Assembly (NCBI GenBank): GCA_004017535.1
Contig: SAJS01000022.1
Coordinates: 1 to 64,000 of the forward strand
Origin: Mesorhizobium sp.
GTDB lineage: Bacteria; Pseudomonadota; Alphaproteobacteria; Rhizobiales; Rhizobiaceae
DNA: 64,000 bases
Direction of reading: 5' to 3'
The translations under genes were made by a program, and so were the position numbers. Below the pieces are notes generated by a model. The model ran no database searches and was not told the DNA's origin. It saw only the letters and a program-made list of their open reading frames with translations. This document shows, in pieces, positions 1 to 7,917 of the stretch; the first letter of the stretch is position 1, and every line of letters starts with the position of its first letter.

Positions 1-26
1 TGAACCGCTTCGACGCAAAACAGAAG

Positions 27-71
27 CGGACAAATGATGTGCTACCAAACCGGACAACTTGATTAGCTACC
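27..71. repeat. Paired short direct repeats, possible IS21-like end
   Basis: Two near-identical units of about 20 bases, each starting CGGACAA and ending GCTACC, lie at 27-46 and 51-71. Tandem short repeats of this kind are typical of the ends of IS21-family elements. A frame at 3-65 that ends in TGA could be the tail of a transposition gene. The rest of the element would lie outside the window. No transposase domain is visible, so this is a weak call; promoter repeats are an alternative. Confidence 0.3.
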
Positions 72-227
72 GACAGCTTGGATGATGCCGACACGCCGGC
101 ATAATCCAGCCCCTGTAATCTCGTCCCAGAAAAGCTTTGCCGGACAGACACTCAGGGCATGTGCCGGGGTTGAGTTCGGCGGGGCACGTCGCTATGTCTC
201 GGCAATGAAATTCTAGAGTTTGAACGA

Positions 228-1193
228 ATGAAGCCGCGCATCGCCGTCCTCGGTTGCGGATACTGGGGCAGCAACCATATCCGCACCCTCAAGGCGCTTG
301 GCGCGCTCTATGCCGTTTCCGACGTCAACCGCGCCCGCGCCGAAGGTTTCGCCAGCGAGCAAGACTGCCTGGCGATCGAGCCGGACAGGCTGTTCGAGCG
401 AAACGATATCGACGCCCTCGTCATGGCGCTGCCGCCGCAATTCCATGCCGACACCGCCGTGCGGGCCGTCGAAAGCGGCAAGGACGTGCTGGTGGAGAAG
501 CCGATCGCGCTGACGGTCGCCGACGCCGAGCGCGCGGTGAAGGCGGCCAAGGACAAGGCCCGTGTCTTCATGGTCGGCCATGTGCTGCGCTTCCATCCGG
601 CCTTCGAGACGCTGAAGGGTCTGATCGACAATGGCGAGCTTGGCGAGGTGCGCTACATCCATTCGCACCGGCTCGGCCTCGGCAAGTTCCACACCGAGAA
701 CGACGCGCTCTGGGACCTGGCGCCGCACGATTTGTCGATGATCCTCGCCATCACCGGCACCGAGCCGATCGAGGTGAGGGGCGAGGGCGCGGCGCTGCTC
801 GACAATCTCAGCGACTTTGCGCATCTGCATATGCGCTTCCCGAACGGCCTGCGCAGCCATCTCTTCGCCTCGCGCCTCAATCCCTATCGGGAGCGGCGGC
901 TGACGGTCGTCGGCACCAAGGCGATGGCCGTGTTCGACGACGTCGAGCCCTGGGAGCGCAAGCTTGCCGTCTACCGCCACGCGGTCTGGCAGGACAGCGG
1001 CCAGTGGGCATTCACCGCCAACGAGCCCTCTTACGTGCCTGTCGGCGAGGGCATGCCGCTGACGCGCGAGCTTGCCCATTTCATGCAATGTATCGAGACG
1101 CGCGCCGAGCCGCGCACCGATGGCGAGGAAGCGATCCGGGTGCTGCGCATCCTGACCGCCGGCACGGTCATACACACCGGCTCGTCGGTCTGA
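228..1193 (+). CDS. Gfo/Idh/MocA family oxidoreductase
   Basis: A 321-residue NAD(P)-dependent sugar or cyclitol dehydrogenase-like protein, probably cytosolic. The N-terminus carries the Rossmann motif GCGYWG (residues 9-14). The family motif EKP is at 90-92, and the PHD motif around His167/Asp168 fits the catalytic region of the C-terminal alpha/beta domain. Length is normal for the family. The tight GCGYWG resembles members acting on nucleotide sugars (WlbA type), but substrate cannot be told from sequence. No strong Shine-Dalgarno precedes the ATG. The gene stands alone; the next gene, mnmA, is convergent, with a palindromic repeat between them. Confidence 0.85.
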   Translation: MKPRIAVLGCGYWGSNHIRTLKALGALYAVSDVNRARAEGFASEQDCLAIEPDRLFERNDIDALVMALPPQFHADTAVRAVESGKDVLVEKPIALTVADAERAVKAAKDKARVFMVGHVLRFHPAFETLKGLIDNGELGEVRYIHSHRLGLGKFHTENDALWDLAPHDLSMILAITGTEPIEVRGEGAALLDNLSDFAHLHMRFPNGLRSHLFASRLNPYRERRLTVVGTKAMAVFDDVEPWERKLAVYRHAVWQDSGQWAFTANEPSYVPVGEGMPLTRELAHFMQCIETRAEPRTDGEEAIRVLRILTAGTVIHTGSSV

Positions 1194-1220
1194 GCCGTCC
1201 TGAAGCAGCGACGATAAGAC

Positions 1221-1317
1221 TAAGCGCGTCGCGATCTTTCAGATTCGCTCCCCGCGCTTTAAGTTCTTAATTACGCATGTCTTTATCCCGAAACCGGTTC
1301 CCACTTTCGGGAGACAT
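1221..1317. repeat. RIME-like palindromic intergenic repeat, copy A
   Basis: About 97 bases with two imperfect hairpins: a first arm starting AAGCGCGTCGCG and closing on GCGCTTTAA, and a second with CCGAAA pairing to TTTCGG inside an ATGTCT/AGACAT frame. It matches the copies at 3038 and 6127 over nearly its whole length. It ends two bases before the mnmA stop codon. Elements with two palindromes of about this size are known in rhizobia as RIME; assignment to that family is inferred. Confidence 0.8.
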
Positions 1318-1318
1318 C

Positions 1319-2509
1319 TCACTCGGCGGGAATCTGCGCCGGCCTTGCCGCAAGCCTGGACAGCATGGCCTCGGCCTCGGCGCCGCGCTCGGAACGCTCG
1401 ATGAAACCGCCGCCGAACACCCGCGCCTCGTTGCCGTCGTCGGAATAGAGCACGCATGCCTGCCCGGGCGCGATGCCGGACTCGCCATCGGCCAGCTCGA
1501 CCGACGTCACACCGTTGCGGTGATGCAGCACGGCCGGACGCGGCGGCCTGGTCGAGCGGACCTTCGCGAAGAGCTCGATCCCGCCTGCCGGTACGTCCGA
1601 CAGCGGCCCGTCGCCAAGCCAGTTCATGGCTCGCAGATAGATCTTGTGCGTCTCCAGCGCTTCGCGCGGGCCGACGATGACGCGCGCCCGGTCGGCGTCG
1701 AGATGGACGACATAAAGCGGCTCGCCGGAGGCGATGCCGATGCCGCGGCGCTGGCCGATCGTGTAGCGCAGGATGCCTTCGTGGCGGCCGAGCACGCGGC
1801 CATCGATATGGACGATGTCGCCTGGGTTGGCGGCTGCGGGCTTCAGCTTGGCGATGATGTCGGAATATTTGCCCTGCGGCACGAAGCAGATGTCCTGACT
1901 GTCCTGCTTGGCGGCGACGGTCAGCCCCATCTCCTCGGCAATGGCGCGGACCTGCGGCTTCGAAAGACCGCCGAGGGGAAATCGCAGATAATCGATCTGC
2001 GCCTGCGTGGTGGCGAACAGGAAATAACTCTGGTCGCGGTCGGCGTCGACCGGCCGGTAGAGGGCGCGATGCGCGCCATTGGCGCGCGAGCGGATATAAT
2101 GGCCGGTGGCCAAGGCGTCGGCGCCGAGATCCTGCGCGGTGGCCAGAAGGTCGGCGAACTTGACCGTCTGATTGCACGATACGCAAGGGATCGGCGTCTC
2201 GCCGGCGACGTAGCTCTCGGCAAAGGGATCGATGACCGCCTTGCGGAAACGCTCCTCATAGTCGAGCACATAATGCGGAATTCCAAGCGTTTCGGAAACG
2301 CGGCGGGCATCGTCTATGTCCTGGCCGGCGCAGCACGACCCGGCGCGATGGGTGGCCGCTCCGTGATCGTAGAGCTGCAGCGTCACGCCGACGACGTCAT
2401 AGCCTTCACGCTTCAGGATGCCCGCGACCACGGACGAATCGACACCCCCCGACATCGCGACGACGACGCGGGTTTCTTCGGGGCGGCGAGGGAGATCGAG
2501 GCTGTTCAT
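1319..2509 (-). CDS. mnmA: tRNA-specific 2-thiouridylase MnmA
   Basis: A 396-residue cytosolic enzyme that makes 2-thiouridine at wobble U34 of tRNA for Lys, Glu and Gln, using sulfur from a relay protein and ATP. The ATP-pyrophosphatase P-loop SGGVDSS lies at residues 20-26. The two catalytic cysteines are visible as CVSCN (Cys112) and DICFV (Cys208), and TGHY (136-139) fits the tRNA-binding region. The extension before the P-loop is short. The gene is monocistronic, divergent from sciP, with a 254-base shared upstream region. Confidence 0.95.
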   Translation of the reverse strand: MNSLDLPRRPEETRVVVAMSGGVDSSVVAGILKREGYDVVGVTLQLYDHGAATHRAGSCCAGQDIDDARRVSETLGIPHYVLDYEERFRKAVIDPFAESYVAGETPIPCVSCNQTVKFADLLATAQDLGADALATGHYIRSRANGAHRALYRPVDADRDQSYFLFATTQAQIDYLRFPLGGLSKPQVRAIAEEMGLTVAAKQDSQDICFVPQGKYSDIIAKLKPAAANPGDIVHIDGRVLGRHEGILRYTIGQRRGIGIASGEPLYVVHLDADRARVIVGPREALETHKIYLRAMNWLGDGPLSDVPAGGIELFAKVRSTRPPRPAVLHHRNGVTSVELADGESGIAPGQACVLYSDDGNEARVFGGGFIERSERGAEAEAMLSRLAARPAQIPAE

Positions 2510-2649
2510 GGTGCTTTCACTGTGCGGCGCTCAATGCCAATGGCCGGAATATAGGTCAAGCGCCACGACTGCGCCAGCTTGCGGCCCAGGACGAAATTAC
2601 CGCCAATTTCAGGGCCTGGAGGCCGGTGTTTCAAATTCTAAACGATATC

Positions 2650-2707
2650 CTAACCGGGCGTTCACGATCCTTACCTAGTGATTAGGGTTCGCTTAGGCAA
2701 TTTTTAA
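2650..2707 (+). promoter_or_regulatory. Array of CtrA-like half-sites upstream of sciP
   Basis: CtrA binds TTAA-N7-TTAA. Here CTAA-N7-TTCA lies at 2650-2664. It is followed by half-sites TTAC (2671), TTAG (2682), TTAG (2693) and TTAA (2704), each exactly 11 bases apart, so that adjacent pairs form overlapping N7-spaced sites. The array ends 57 bases before the sciP start. In Caulobacter sciP is CtrA-activated, which fits. Binding itself is inferred. Confidence 0.55.
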
Positions 2708-2763
2708 AGCTGTGGCGGTACTGTGGCGGGGATTGGGTCTTTGAGTTTTTAGTAGAGAGTACG

Positions 2764-3039
2764 ATGACCGATCTGGTTAGACCTAGAGTCAAGTATGTTA
2801 TTGGGCCCGACGGCAGCCCTCTTACCATCGCCGATCTGCCGCCGACGAACACGCGGCGCTGGGTTATCCGGCGCAAGGCGGAAGTTGTCGCAGCGGTGCG
2901 CGGCGGCCTGCTCAGCCTTGAGGAAGCCTGCCAGCGCTACAAGCTCACCACCGAAGAATTTCTGTCCTGGCAGGCATCAATCGACGAATACGGCCTTGCC
3001 GGGCTGCGCACCACGCGGATCCAGCAATACCGGCACTAA
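2764..3039 (+). CDS. sciP: CtrA inhibitor SciP (DUF1153)
   Basis: A 91-residue helix-turn-helix protein. In Caulobacter SciP binds CtrA and blocks transcription activation by it, giving a cell-cycle feedback loop. Recognition rests on the family pattern: YVIGPDG near the N-terminus, RRWVIRRKAEVVAAV, then LSLEEACQRY and the segment FLSWQ, with length matching the family. The ATG is preceded by GAGAG. Upstream is a phased set of CtrA-like half-sites; downstream, the TAA stop merges into a RIME-like repeat, then a hairpin with a T-run. ctrA itself lies 1.6 kb further along on the same strand. Confidence 0.92.
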   Translation: MTDLVRPRVKYVIGPDGSPLTIADLPPTNTRRWVIRRKAEVVAAVRGGLLSLEEACQRYKLTTEEFLSWQASIDEYGLAGLRTTRIQQYRH

Positions 3040-3146
3040 AGCGCGTCGCGATCTTTCAGATTCGCTCCATGCCTTTTAGATTTTTGATTTTACGCATGTC
3101 TCTTTATCCCGAAACCGGTTCCCACTTTCGGGAGACATGCTTTAGG
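3038..3146. repeat. RIME-like palindromic repeat, copy B
   Basis: About 109 bases and the fullest copy of the family, running from AAAGCGCGTCGCG to GACATGCTTTAGG with both hairpins. Its first bases are the last two of the sciP TAA stop codon, so the repeat overlaps the end of the gene. Confidence 0.85.
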
Positions 3147-3168
3147 CTGGACGGTCGTTAACTGAAGA

Positions 3169-3192
3169 GGGCGCGGAACACCGCGCCCTTTT
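3169..3192 (+). terminator. Rho-independent terminator
   Basis: A perfect 8-bp GC stem (GGGCGCGG/CCGCGCCC) with a 4-base loop is followed by TTTT. It lies beyond sciP and the repeat and ahead of the convergent oxidoreductase remnant, so it probably ends sciP transcription. Confidence 0.7.
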
Positions 3193-3207
3193 CGCTTCCG
3201 TAAAACC

Positions 3208-3501
3208 TCAGACTGTCAACACAAGCTTGCCGATCGGCCGCGTGGCCAGAAAAGCATGGGCTGCTCCTGCCTGTTCGAGCGGGAAAGTCTTCGCCACGTG
3301 GGGCGAGAGCTTGCTTGCATCCACCAGCCTGGCAAGCTCGACCAGGCCATCGCGGTCGGGCACCCCGGACATGCACTCGACGCGGATACCGCGCGCGCCG
3401 GCCTTCGCCCTGGTGGCATCGTGAACATTGAGCAGCGAGACCAGAACGCCGCCGTCACGCAGGACTGCCAGCGATTGGTCGGCATGGTCGCCGCCTGGCA
3501 C
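3208..3501 (-). pseudogene. C-terminal remnant of zinc-type/quinone oxidoreductase
   Basis: About 97 codons match only the C-terminal end of NADPH:quinone oxidoreductases of the medium-chain dehydrogenase family: a cofactor-domain piece (SLAVLRDGGVLVSLL) and the classic ending (AGAAHAF.ATRPIGKLVLTV). The intact enzyme has about 310 residues, so roughly two thirds, including the promoter side, is missing. A GTG at 3501 gives an open frame, but no start signal or functional domain is present. Immediately beyond the break, on the other strand, lies a truncated HxlR gene. Confidence 0.75.
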
Positions 3502-3738
3502 GCAAGATGGAAGGCATCACGCCCAAGATGCTGACCCAGACGCTGCTGGAGCGCGACGGTCTTGTACGGCGCGAGGTGTTTCCCGTCATTCCGCCACCAG
3601 TATGAGCTTACGGAGCTTGGCCAGAACGTGGCGGGGCTGCTCAGCCAGACACGCTCATGGGCCGAAGAGCATGCGCCGGAAATCAAGGAAGCCCGCGCCC
3701 GGGCATCGGCCGATGATGGCGAATTGGCCGTGTCCTGA
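3499..3738 (+). pseudogene. Remnant of HxlR-family transcriptional regulator
   Basis: The frame from 3504 reads KMEGITPKMLTQTL then ERDGLVRREVFPVIPP, the hallmark of HxlR winged-helix regulators, but stops at TGA after PPV. The family ending (YELTELGQNVAGLL) continues one base out of frame to a stop at 3736-3738. Two residues also seem missing between TQTL and ERDG. The N-terminal third is absent. It is therefore both truncated and frameshifted. HxlR regulators are often divergent from a quinone oxidoreductase, which is exactly the neighbour fused here. Confidence 0.75.
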
Positions 3739-3840
3739 AGCAGGCGGCGAGGCTGATTCGACCGGCTGGCGGTGCTGAAGCTGTCGGCGGCATGCCTCCG
3801 GCTCGACATGTCTGCCGCAATGACTGCAATATGCTGGCGA

Positions 3841-4218
3841 TCAGCCGATCATGGCGCTGCGGCCGCCTATTTCGGCATCGCGGATCTTGGTGTCGCGCGA
3901 TTCCAGCATCTCCGCCTTGGAAAGCTCCGCTTCAGCTTCGCCGAGTAATGATTCGGCGGTGCTTCGCTGCTGGGCGAGGTCGCTTTGTGAATTCCTGAGG
4001 TTGTCGCGGCGAAGGCGGGCCGCTTTGGCGAAGGTCGGATAGGCGAAATGGTTGATGTCGGTGATGCCGGCTTTTTTCTCTTCGGCGATGATCTGCGCTT
4101 CCAGCTCGACGGCCATGCGTTCGAACTCGGCGATCATCATGTCCAGCTGCAAGAGCTGCCGCCGCTTCTCATTCACCTGAAATTGCTTCAGCCGAACGAG
4201 GTTTTCACGTGACTTCAT
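3841..4218 (-). CDS. fliJ: FliJ-like flagellar export protein
   Basis: A 125-residue, charged, almost wholly helical protein predicted to form an antiparallel coiled coil, as FliJ does when it links the FliI ATPase to the export gate of the flagellar type III machine. The start MKSRENLVRLKQFQVNEKRR is preferred over an upstream in-frame codon, because the upstream residues are unlike the family. FliJ is weakly conserved, so the name rests on length, coiled-coil nature and position next to ctrA in Rhizobiales. The fliI gene is not adjacent here. Confidence 0.7.
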   Translation of the reverse strand: MKSRENLVRLKQFQVNEKRRQLLQLDMMIAEFERMAVELEAQIIAEEKKAGITDINHFAYPTFAKAARLRRDNLRNSQSDLAQQRSTAESLLGEAEAELSKAEMLESRDTKIRDAEIGGRSAMIG

Positions 4219-4345
4219 GATTCGATACTCCGCAAACGCACACCTGCAATACCGTCCAGACCGCCCGGAACGACCCAAGCGCCGCCCGTTTCCCCCGGCT
4301 TTCCCTGGGCTATAGGAAACAAAGCCCTAAAGATTTTCGCCGACG

Positions 4346-4360
4346 GTAACCATTCGTTTA
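4346..4360 (+). promoter_or_regulatory. CtrA-like box upstream of ctrA
   Basis: GTAA-N7-TTTA differs from the CtrA consensus TTAA-N7-TTAA at one position per half-site. It lies about 310 bases before ctrA and 128 bases before the divergent fliJ-like start, so it could serve either gene. A further TTAACC half-site is at 4575. Function is inferred from CtrA autoregulation in Caulobacter. Confidence 0.4.
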
Positions 4361-4436
4361 CGGGCATTGTTAATCATACGGGCGAGGACTTAAGGCCGGG
4401 TAAAAATTCCGGCTCTCGGCGGAAGCCCGGGCCAGC

Positions 4437-4513
4437 GAGTCTCTGGAGTCACTTAGGCTGACTTTTTGATGTGGTGCATTAGCGGTTTGCGTCTGTGATT
4501 CGTTATTAGATTC
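4437..4513. promoter_or_regulatory. Cluster of four GANTC methylation sites upstream of ctrA
   Basis: GANTC occurs at 4437, 4446, 4497 and 4509. GANTC is the CcrM methyltransferase site in alphaproteobacteria, and methylation state controls a ctrA promoter in Caulobacter. Four sites in 77 bases is far above the chance rate of about one per 256 bases. The whole 389-base gap from 4279 to 4667 holds no other gene that I can see. Confidence 0.5.
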
Positions 4514-4667
4514 AAGTGGGTGTAGAAAGGGGTTAAAAAATCTGGTATCGTGGATGGCACGAAATTAGGATTTGTTAACCAGTCGGTGGCACCTTCTGTT
4601 CAGGCAATCACTGCTCCGGGTCCCGGACGGGTCGTGACACGGCCCGGCAGCAGAAAAGGGGAATGAA

Positions 4668-5363
4668 ATGCGTGTTCTGCTGATTGAAGATGACAGTGCA
4701 ACCGCACAGAGCATCGAATTGATGCTGAAATCGGAGAGCTTCAACGTCTATACGACCGATCTCGGCGAAGAAGGTGTCGACCTCGGCAAGCTCTACGATT
4801 ACGACATCATCCTTCTGGATCTCAATCTTCCCGACATGTCGGGATACGAAGTCCTGCGCACGCTGCGCCTCTCCAAGGTCAAGACGCCGATCCTGATCCT
4901 GTCCGGCATGGCCGGTATCGAGGACAAAGTGCGCGGCCTGGGCTTCGGCGCCGACGATTATATGACCAAGCCCTTCCACAAGGACGAACTGGTGGCGCGC
5001 ATCCACGCCATCGTGCGCCGCTCCAAGGGGCACGCCCAGTCGGTCATCACCACGGGCGACCTGGTGGTCAATCTCGACGCCAAGACGGTCGAGGTCGGCG
5101 GTCAGCGCGTGCACCTGACCGGCAAGGAATATCAGATGCTGGAGCTGCTCTCGCTGCGCAAGGGCACCACGCTCACCAAGGAAATGTTCCTCAACCATCT
5201 CTACGGCGGCATGGACGAGCCGGAGCTGAAGATCATCGACGTCTTCATCTGCAAGCTGCGCAAGAAGCTCGACGCGGCATCCGGCGGCCAGAACTACATC
5301 GAGACGGTGTGGGGCCGCGGCTATGTGCTGCGCGAACCGGAAGATATCCGCGTCAGCGCCTGA
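4668..5363 (+). CDS. ctrA: Cell-cycle response regulator CtrA
   Basis: A 231-residue OmpR-type regulator, the master cell-cycle transcription factor of alphaproteobacteria, phosphorylated through CckA and ChpT. The receiver domain spans about residues 1-115, with the acidic pair Asp8/Asp9, phospho-acceptor Asp51 (ILLDLNLP) and lysine in MTKPF. The winged-helix DNA-binding domain covers about 125-225, ending in the usual WGRGYVL. Length and both domains match the family fully. A purine-rich AAAAGGGGAATGAA precedes the ATG. A strong terminator follows. The neighbouring response regulator and chpT are on the opposite strand. Confidence 0.97.
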   Translation: MRVLLIEDDSATAQSIELMLKSESFNVYTTDLGEEGVDLGKLYDYDIILLDLNLPDMSGYEVLRTLRLSKVKTPILILSGMAGIEDKVRGLGFGADDYMTKPFHKDELVARIHAIVRRSKGHAQSVITTGDLVVNLDAKTVEVGGQRVHLTGKEYQMLELLSLRKGTTLTKEMFLNHLYGGMDEPELKIIDVFICKLRKKLDAASGGQNYIETVWGRGYVLREPEDIRVSA

Positions 5364-5380
5364 GCGATCAAAGCGCCTTA

Positions 5381-5415
5381 AGACAAAGACCCGGCTCAGG
5401 CCGGGTTTTTTGTCT
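5381..5415 (+). terminator. Rho-independent terminator of ctrA
   Basis: The stem ACCCGG/CCGGGT is followed by TTTTTT and framed by outer AGACAAA/TTTGTCT pairing. It lies 18 bases after the ctrA stop. The outer pairing gives an A-run on the other strand, so it may also stop transcription of the convergent response-regulator gene. Confidence 0.9.
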
Positions 5416-5433
5416 GGAGCCGGTTCCTGCGAA

Positions 5434-5802
5434 TCAGGCGGCTATCTTCAGGAAACGGAAGCTCTCGAGCAGTTGCGCACGGTTGAAGGGCTTCAGCAGA
5501 TAGCCCTGGGCGCCGGCTCGCTTGGCTCGCATGATCGCCGCGGCATCGACCTCGATCAGCGAGACCAGAATCTGTGGCTTGATGGGAGCTTCGATAGCGC
5601 GGATGCGGCGAATAAGGTCCACCGCCTGGACGTCGGCCAGCCCGCCGTCGATGACGATGACATCCGGCATGTCGTCGGCGCAGATTTCGGTAGCCTCGAC
5701 ACCGGTCGACGCCTCGACGACAATGATGTCCGAGCCGCCAAGAATACGTTTTGCGACCTTCCTGATGACGCTCGAATCATCGACGAAAAGGCAGCGCTTC
5801 AT
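5434..5802 (-). CDS. Single-domain (CheY-like) response regulator
   Basis: A 122-residue receiver domain with no output domain. Acidic Asp8/Asp9 (VDDSS), phospho-acceptor Asp52, Ser81 at the Thr/Ser switch and Lys104 (LLKPF) are all present, so it should accept phosphate. MKRCLFVDD at 5802 is chosen over an upstream in-frame start, because the domain begins there. It lies between ctrA and chpT, suggesting a part in that phosphorelay or in chemotaxis. The sequence does not look like CpdR or DivK from memory, so I leave it unnamed. Confidence 0.88.
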   Translation of the reverse strand: MKRCLFVDDSSVIRKVAKRILGGSDIIVVEASTGVEATEICADDMPDVIVIDGGLADVQAVDLIRRIRAIEAPIKPQILVSLIEVDAAAIMRAKRAGAQGYLLKPFNRAQLLESFRFLKIAA

Positions 5803-6025
5803 GTCCGGATCCTCTTTGCCATCTGCCGAACCGGCAGCCTCCGGGTAACCGGTGAGCACCATAGGCCAATCTGGTAAAGAAGCTGAAAAGCCGTTAGGTA
5901 AAGTTTTTCCAAACAGGGCATCGCGCGGTTTTTGGCCACGACGCTGTTACATGGTTCGCGGCCGACATTGCTCGATCTGCACCGCCAACACAAATATTAG
6001 CAATAAAAGATACTTTTAGTTTTCT

Positions 6026-6130
6026 TAAAGCGCGTCGCGCTGAACCGGGTTCAGGCGACGCGCTTTAAGTCTTTGTTTTGATGCATGTCGTTGTCCAGAA
6101 CCGCGCACACTTCTGCGCGACATGCATTTA
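6026..6130. repeat. RIME-like repeat, copy C (variant)
   Basis: A divergent family member. Its first palindrome is almost perfect (AAAGCGCGTCGC pairing with GCGACGCGCTTT around a CTGAACC/GGTTCAG core), and the second closes ATGCATGTCG on CGACATGCAT. It is joined head to tail with copy D, sharing the TTAA junction. The stretch 5803-6025 before it holds nothing else that I recognise. Confidence 0.8.
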
Positions 6131-6236
6131 AGCGCGTCGCGATCCTTCGGATTCGCTCCATGCGCTTTAGGACTTTGATTTTACGCGCACGTCCTTATCC
6201 CGAAACCGGTTCCCACTTTCGGGAGACATGCTTTAG
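6127..6236. repeat. RIME-like repeat, copy D
   Basis: About 110 bases, closely matching copy B over both hairpins. Its last bases (GCTTTAGG) contain the TAA stop codon of chpT, read on the other strand. Copies C and D together form a 210-base tandem block between the response regulator gene and chpT. Confidence 0.85.
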
Positions 6237-6862
6237 GCGGCCGTCAGCACGATCTCTTCGGGGGTCGCGTGGATCGAGATCGTCATGTTGGCCTCGCGCG
6301 CCAGGAGCAGCGTGTAGTAAGGCTGGACCGAGTGGGCGTCGATCGGCTCCTCGGGCTTATGCCCGGAATGCAGTTCGAGGAATTTCGGCGGCACGCGCAG
6401 CATCGGTCCACTGGCCGACAGCGAAAAGCGCGGTTCGGTTTCGAGATTTTCCAGCGTGATCACCAGCTTGCCGCCGCGCGGGATCGCCGCATGGGCGACA
6501 AGAATGAGGTTGAGCAGCAGCTTGACCTTGTTCTTGGGCAGCAGCGCGCGCGAGCCGTTCCATACAAGTTCCGGTTTTTCGTTCTTCAAGAAGGCGATTG
6601 CCACGGCCTCGGCATCACCGGTGTCGATCATCATTCCGGCGGAACCCGCGGCGCCGAAGGCGATGCGGGCAAACTGCAGCCGCGCCGAGGCGTTTTTGGC
6701 GCTCTGGCGAATGAGCTTCATGGCGTCTTCGTCGGCGCCGCCTTCGTCGAGCAGTTCAAGGCCGTTGTTGATCGCGCCGACCGGCGAAATGATGTCGTGG
6801 CAGACGCGGCTGCAAAGCAGCGCCGCGAGATCGGGCGCGGAAAGAGTGAAGAGCTCGGCCAT
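6233..6862 (-). CDS. chpT: Histidine phosphotransferase ChpT
   Basis: A 209-residue cytosolic phosphotransferase that passes phosphate from the CckA kinase to CtrA and CpdR. The dimerisation/phosphotransfer helix SRVCHDIISPVGAINNGLEL holds the acceptor His22. The rest resembles a degenerate kinase ATP-binding fold lacking the N, G1 and G2 boxes, as expected for ChpT. Length fits the family. The stop codon lies inside a RIME-like repeat. Close spacing to ctrA supports the name. Confidence 0.92.
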   Translation of the reverse strand: MAELFTLSAPDLAALLCSRVCHDIISPVGAINNGLELLDEGGADEDAMKLIRQSAKNASARLQFARIAFGAAGSAGMMIDTGDAEAVAIAFLKNEKPELVWNGSRALLPKNKVKLLLNLILVAHAAIPRGGKLVITLENLETEPRFSLSASGPMLRVPPKFLELHSGHKPEEPIDAHSVQPYYTLLLAREANMTISIHATPEEIVLTAA

Positions 6863-7200
6863 CGGTGAAATCCCTGCTTCAAGTCACTTGTTCATGGCCG
6901 AGCGACCGTTTTCGCGCCCGCCTACACGAATCACGCGCTTTCCAAGGCTTTCTGAATACACAGCGCCTGAGCGCGCAGCAACAAATCCAAATTGCCGGGC
7001 GGGAAAATGGTGCGTTCACGGGGGGAAAACCGGTGGTCGGGGCCAAAGCTCAGCCTTCGAACCGCCATCTTCGTGTGGGAGCTTAATGGTTGAAAAAGGA
7101 TTACGGCATAGTTTGCCCGTGATAGCCACCCTGAACGGCCGCCAAGAGCCGCAAGGGTGCGAGGCGTCGGCGAAAGTGCTCCCTGACGGAGATTGGAAGC
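6863..7200. other. Divergent chpT/eipA upstream region, no gene seen
   Basis: The 338 bases between chpT and eipA should hold both promoters. There is a single TTAA half-site at 7083, but no full CtrA box that I can identify. Open frames crossing it lack family features and run antisense to real genes. Confidence 0.5.
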
Positions 7201-7782
7201 ATGTTTTCCCGATACTACGACCGGACATTCGTCCGTGTCCTTACCATGACCATCACACTCCTGGGGGCTTTGGTCCTTTCGACCGCGGCATCGCGGGCCC
7301 AACAGTACACAGCTCAGGAAATCATCGATTCCGGTCATAAATTCTTTGGCGAGACATCCGGTGGCTTGGCCACAGTCGTCGAGAAGATATTCGCGTCCTA
7401 CGGCCTGCCGAACGGCTACCTGCTGGGCGAGGAGGGATCCGGGGCCCTTATCGGCGGCCTGACCTATGGCGAGGGGACGCTCTACACCAAGAACGCCGGT
7501 GACCATAAGGTATTCTGGCAAGGGCCGTCGCTCGGCTGGGATTTCGGCGGCGAGGGCTCTCGGGTGATGATGCTGGTCTACAACCTCGACGACATCAGCA
7601 GCCTCTACAACCGCTTCGGCGGCGTGGCCGGGTCCGCCTATGTCATTGCCGGCGTCGGCTTCAACGTGCTGCAGAGCAACCGCGTGCTGCTGGTGCCGAT
7701 CCGCACCGGCGTCGGCGCCCGCCTCGGGGTCAATCTCGGCTATCTGAAGCTCACCGAAAGGCCGACCTGGAACCCGTTCTGA
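7201..7782 (+). CDS. eipA: EipA-family envelope protein (DUF1134)
   Basis: A 193-residue exported protein. A signal peptide with a hydrophobic core covers about residues 14-34 and ends ASRAQ. The mature part is the glycine-rich DUF1134 domain, with GLPNGYLLGEEGSGALIGGL, GEGTLY and VFWQGPSLGWDFGGEGSRV. In Brucella, EipA is a periplasmic protein needed for envelope integrity and directly CtrA-regulated; that role here is by family. Position beside chpT and ctrA fits. A GC hairpin follows the gene. Confidence 0.88.
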   Translation: MFSRYYDRTFVRVLTMTITLLGALVLSTAASRAQQYTAQEIIDSGHKFFGETSGGLATVVEKIFASYGLPNGYLLGEEGSGALIGGLTYGEGTLYTKNAGDHKVFWQGPSLGWDFGGEGSRVMMLVYNLDDISSLYNRFGGVAGSAYVIAGVGFNVLQSNRVLLVPIRTGVGARLGVNLGYLKLTERPTWNPF

Positions 7783-7822
7783 TCGGGTTCTGCCCGTTAC
7801 AATCGCTCGGACCGTGCTGATC

Positions 7823-7853
7823 ACGCCGCGGCAAAGCTCTTGCCGCGGCGTTG
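7823..7853 (+). terminator. Hairpin terminator after eipA
   Basis: A perfect 12-bp stem (ACGCCGCGGCAA/TTGCCGCGGCGT) with a 5-base loop lies 40 bases after the eipA stop. The T-run behind it is poor, so termination is likely but not certain. Confidence 0.65.
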
Positions 7854-7917
7854 AATTTCCGCCATGCCAAGGTGGCACAATCCAGCGATTGCCGCTCGGT
7901 AAAGTGGATAGCTCGCC

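Noticed and set aside
7083-7098. CtrA box before eipA
   Set aside because: Only one TTAA half-site is present; the second half at the N7 spacing reads AAAA, so it is not called despite CtrA control of eipA in Brucella.
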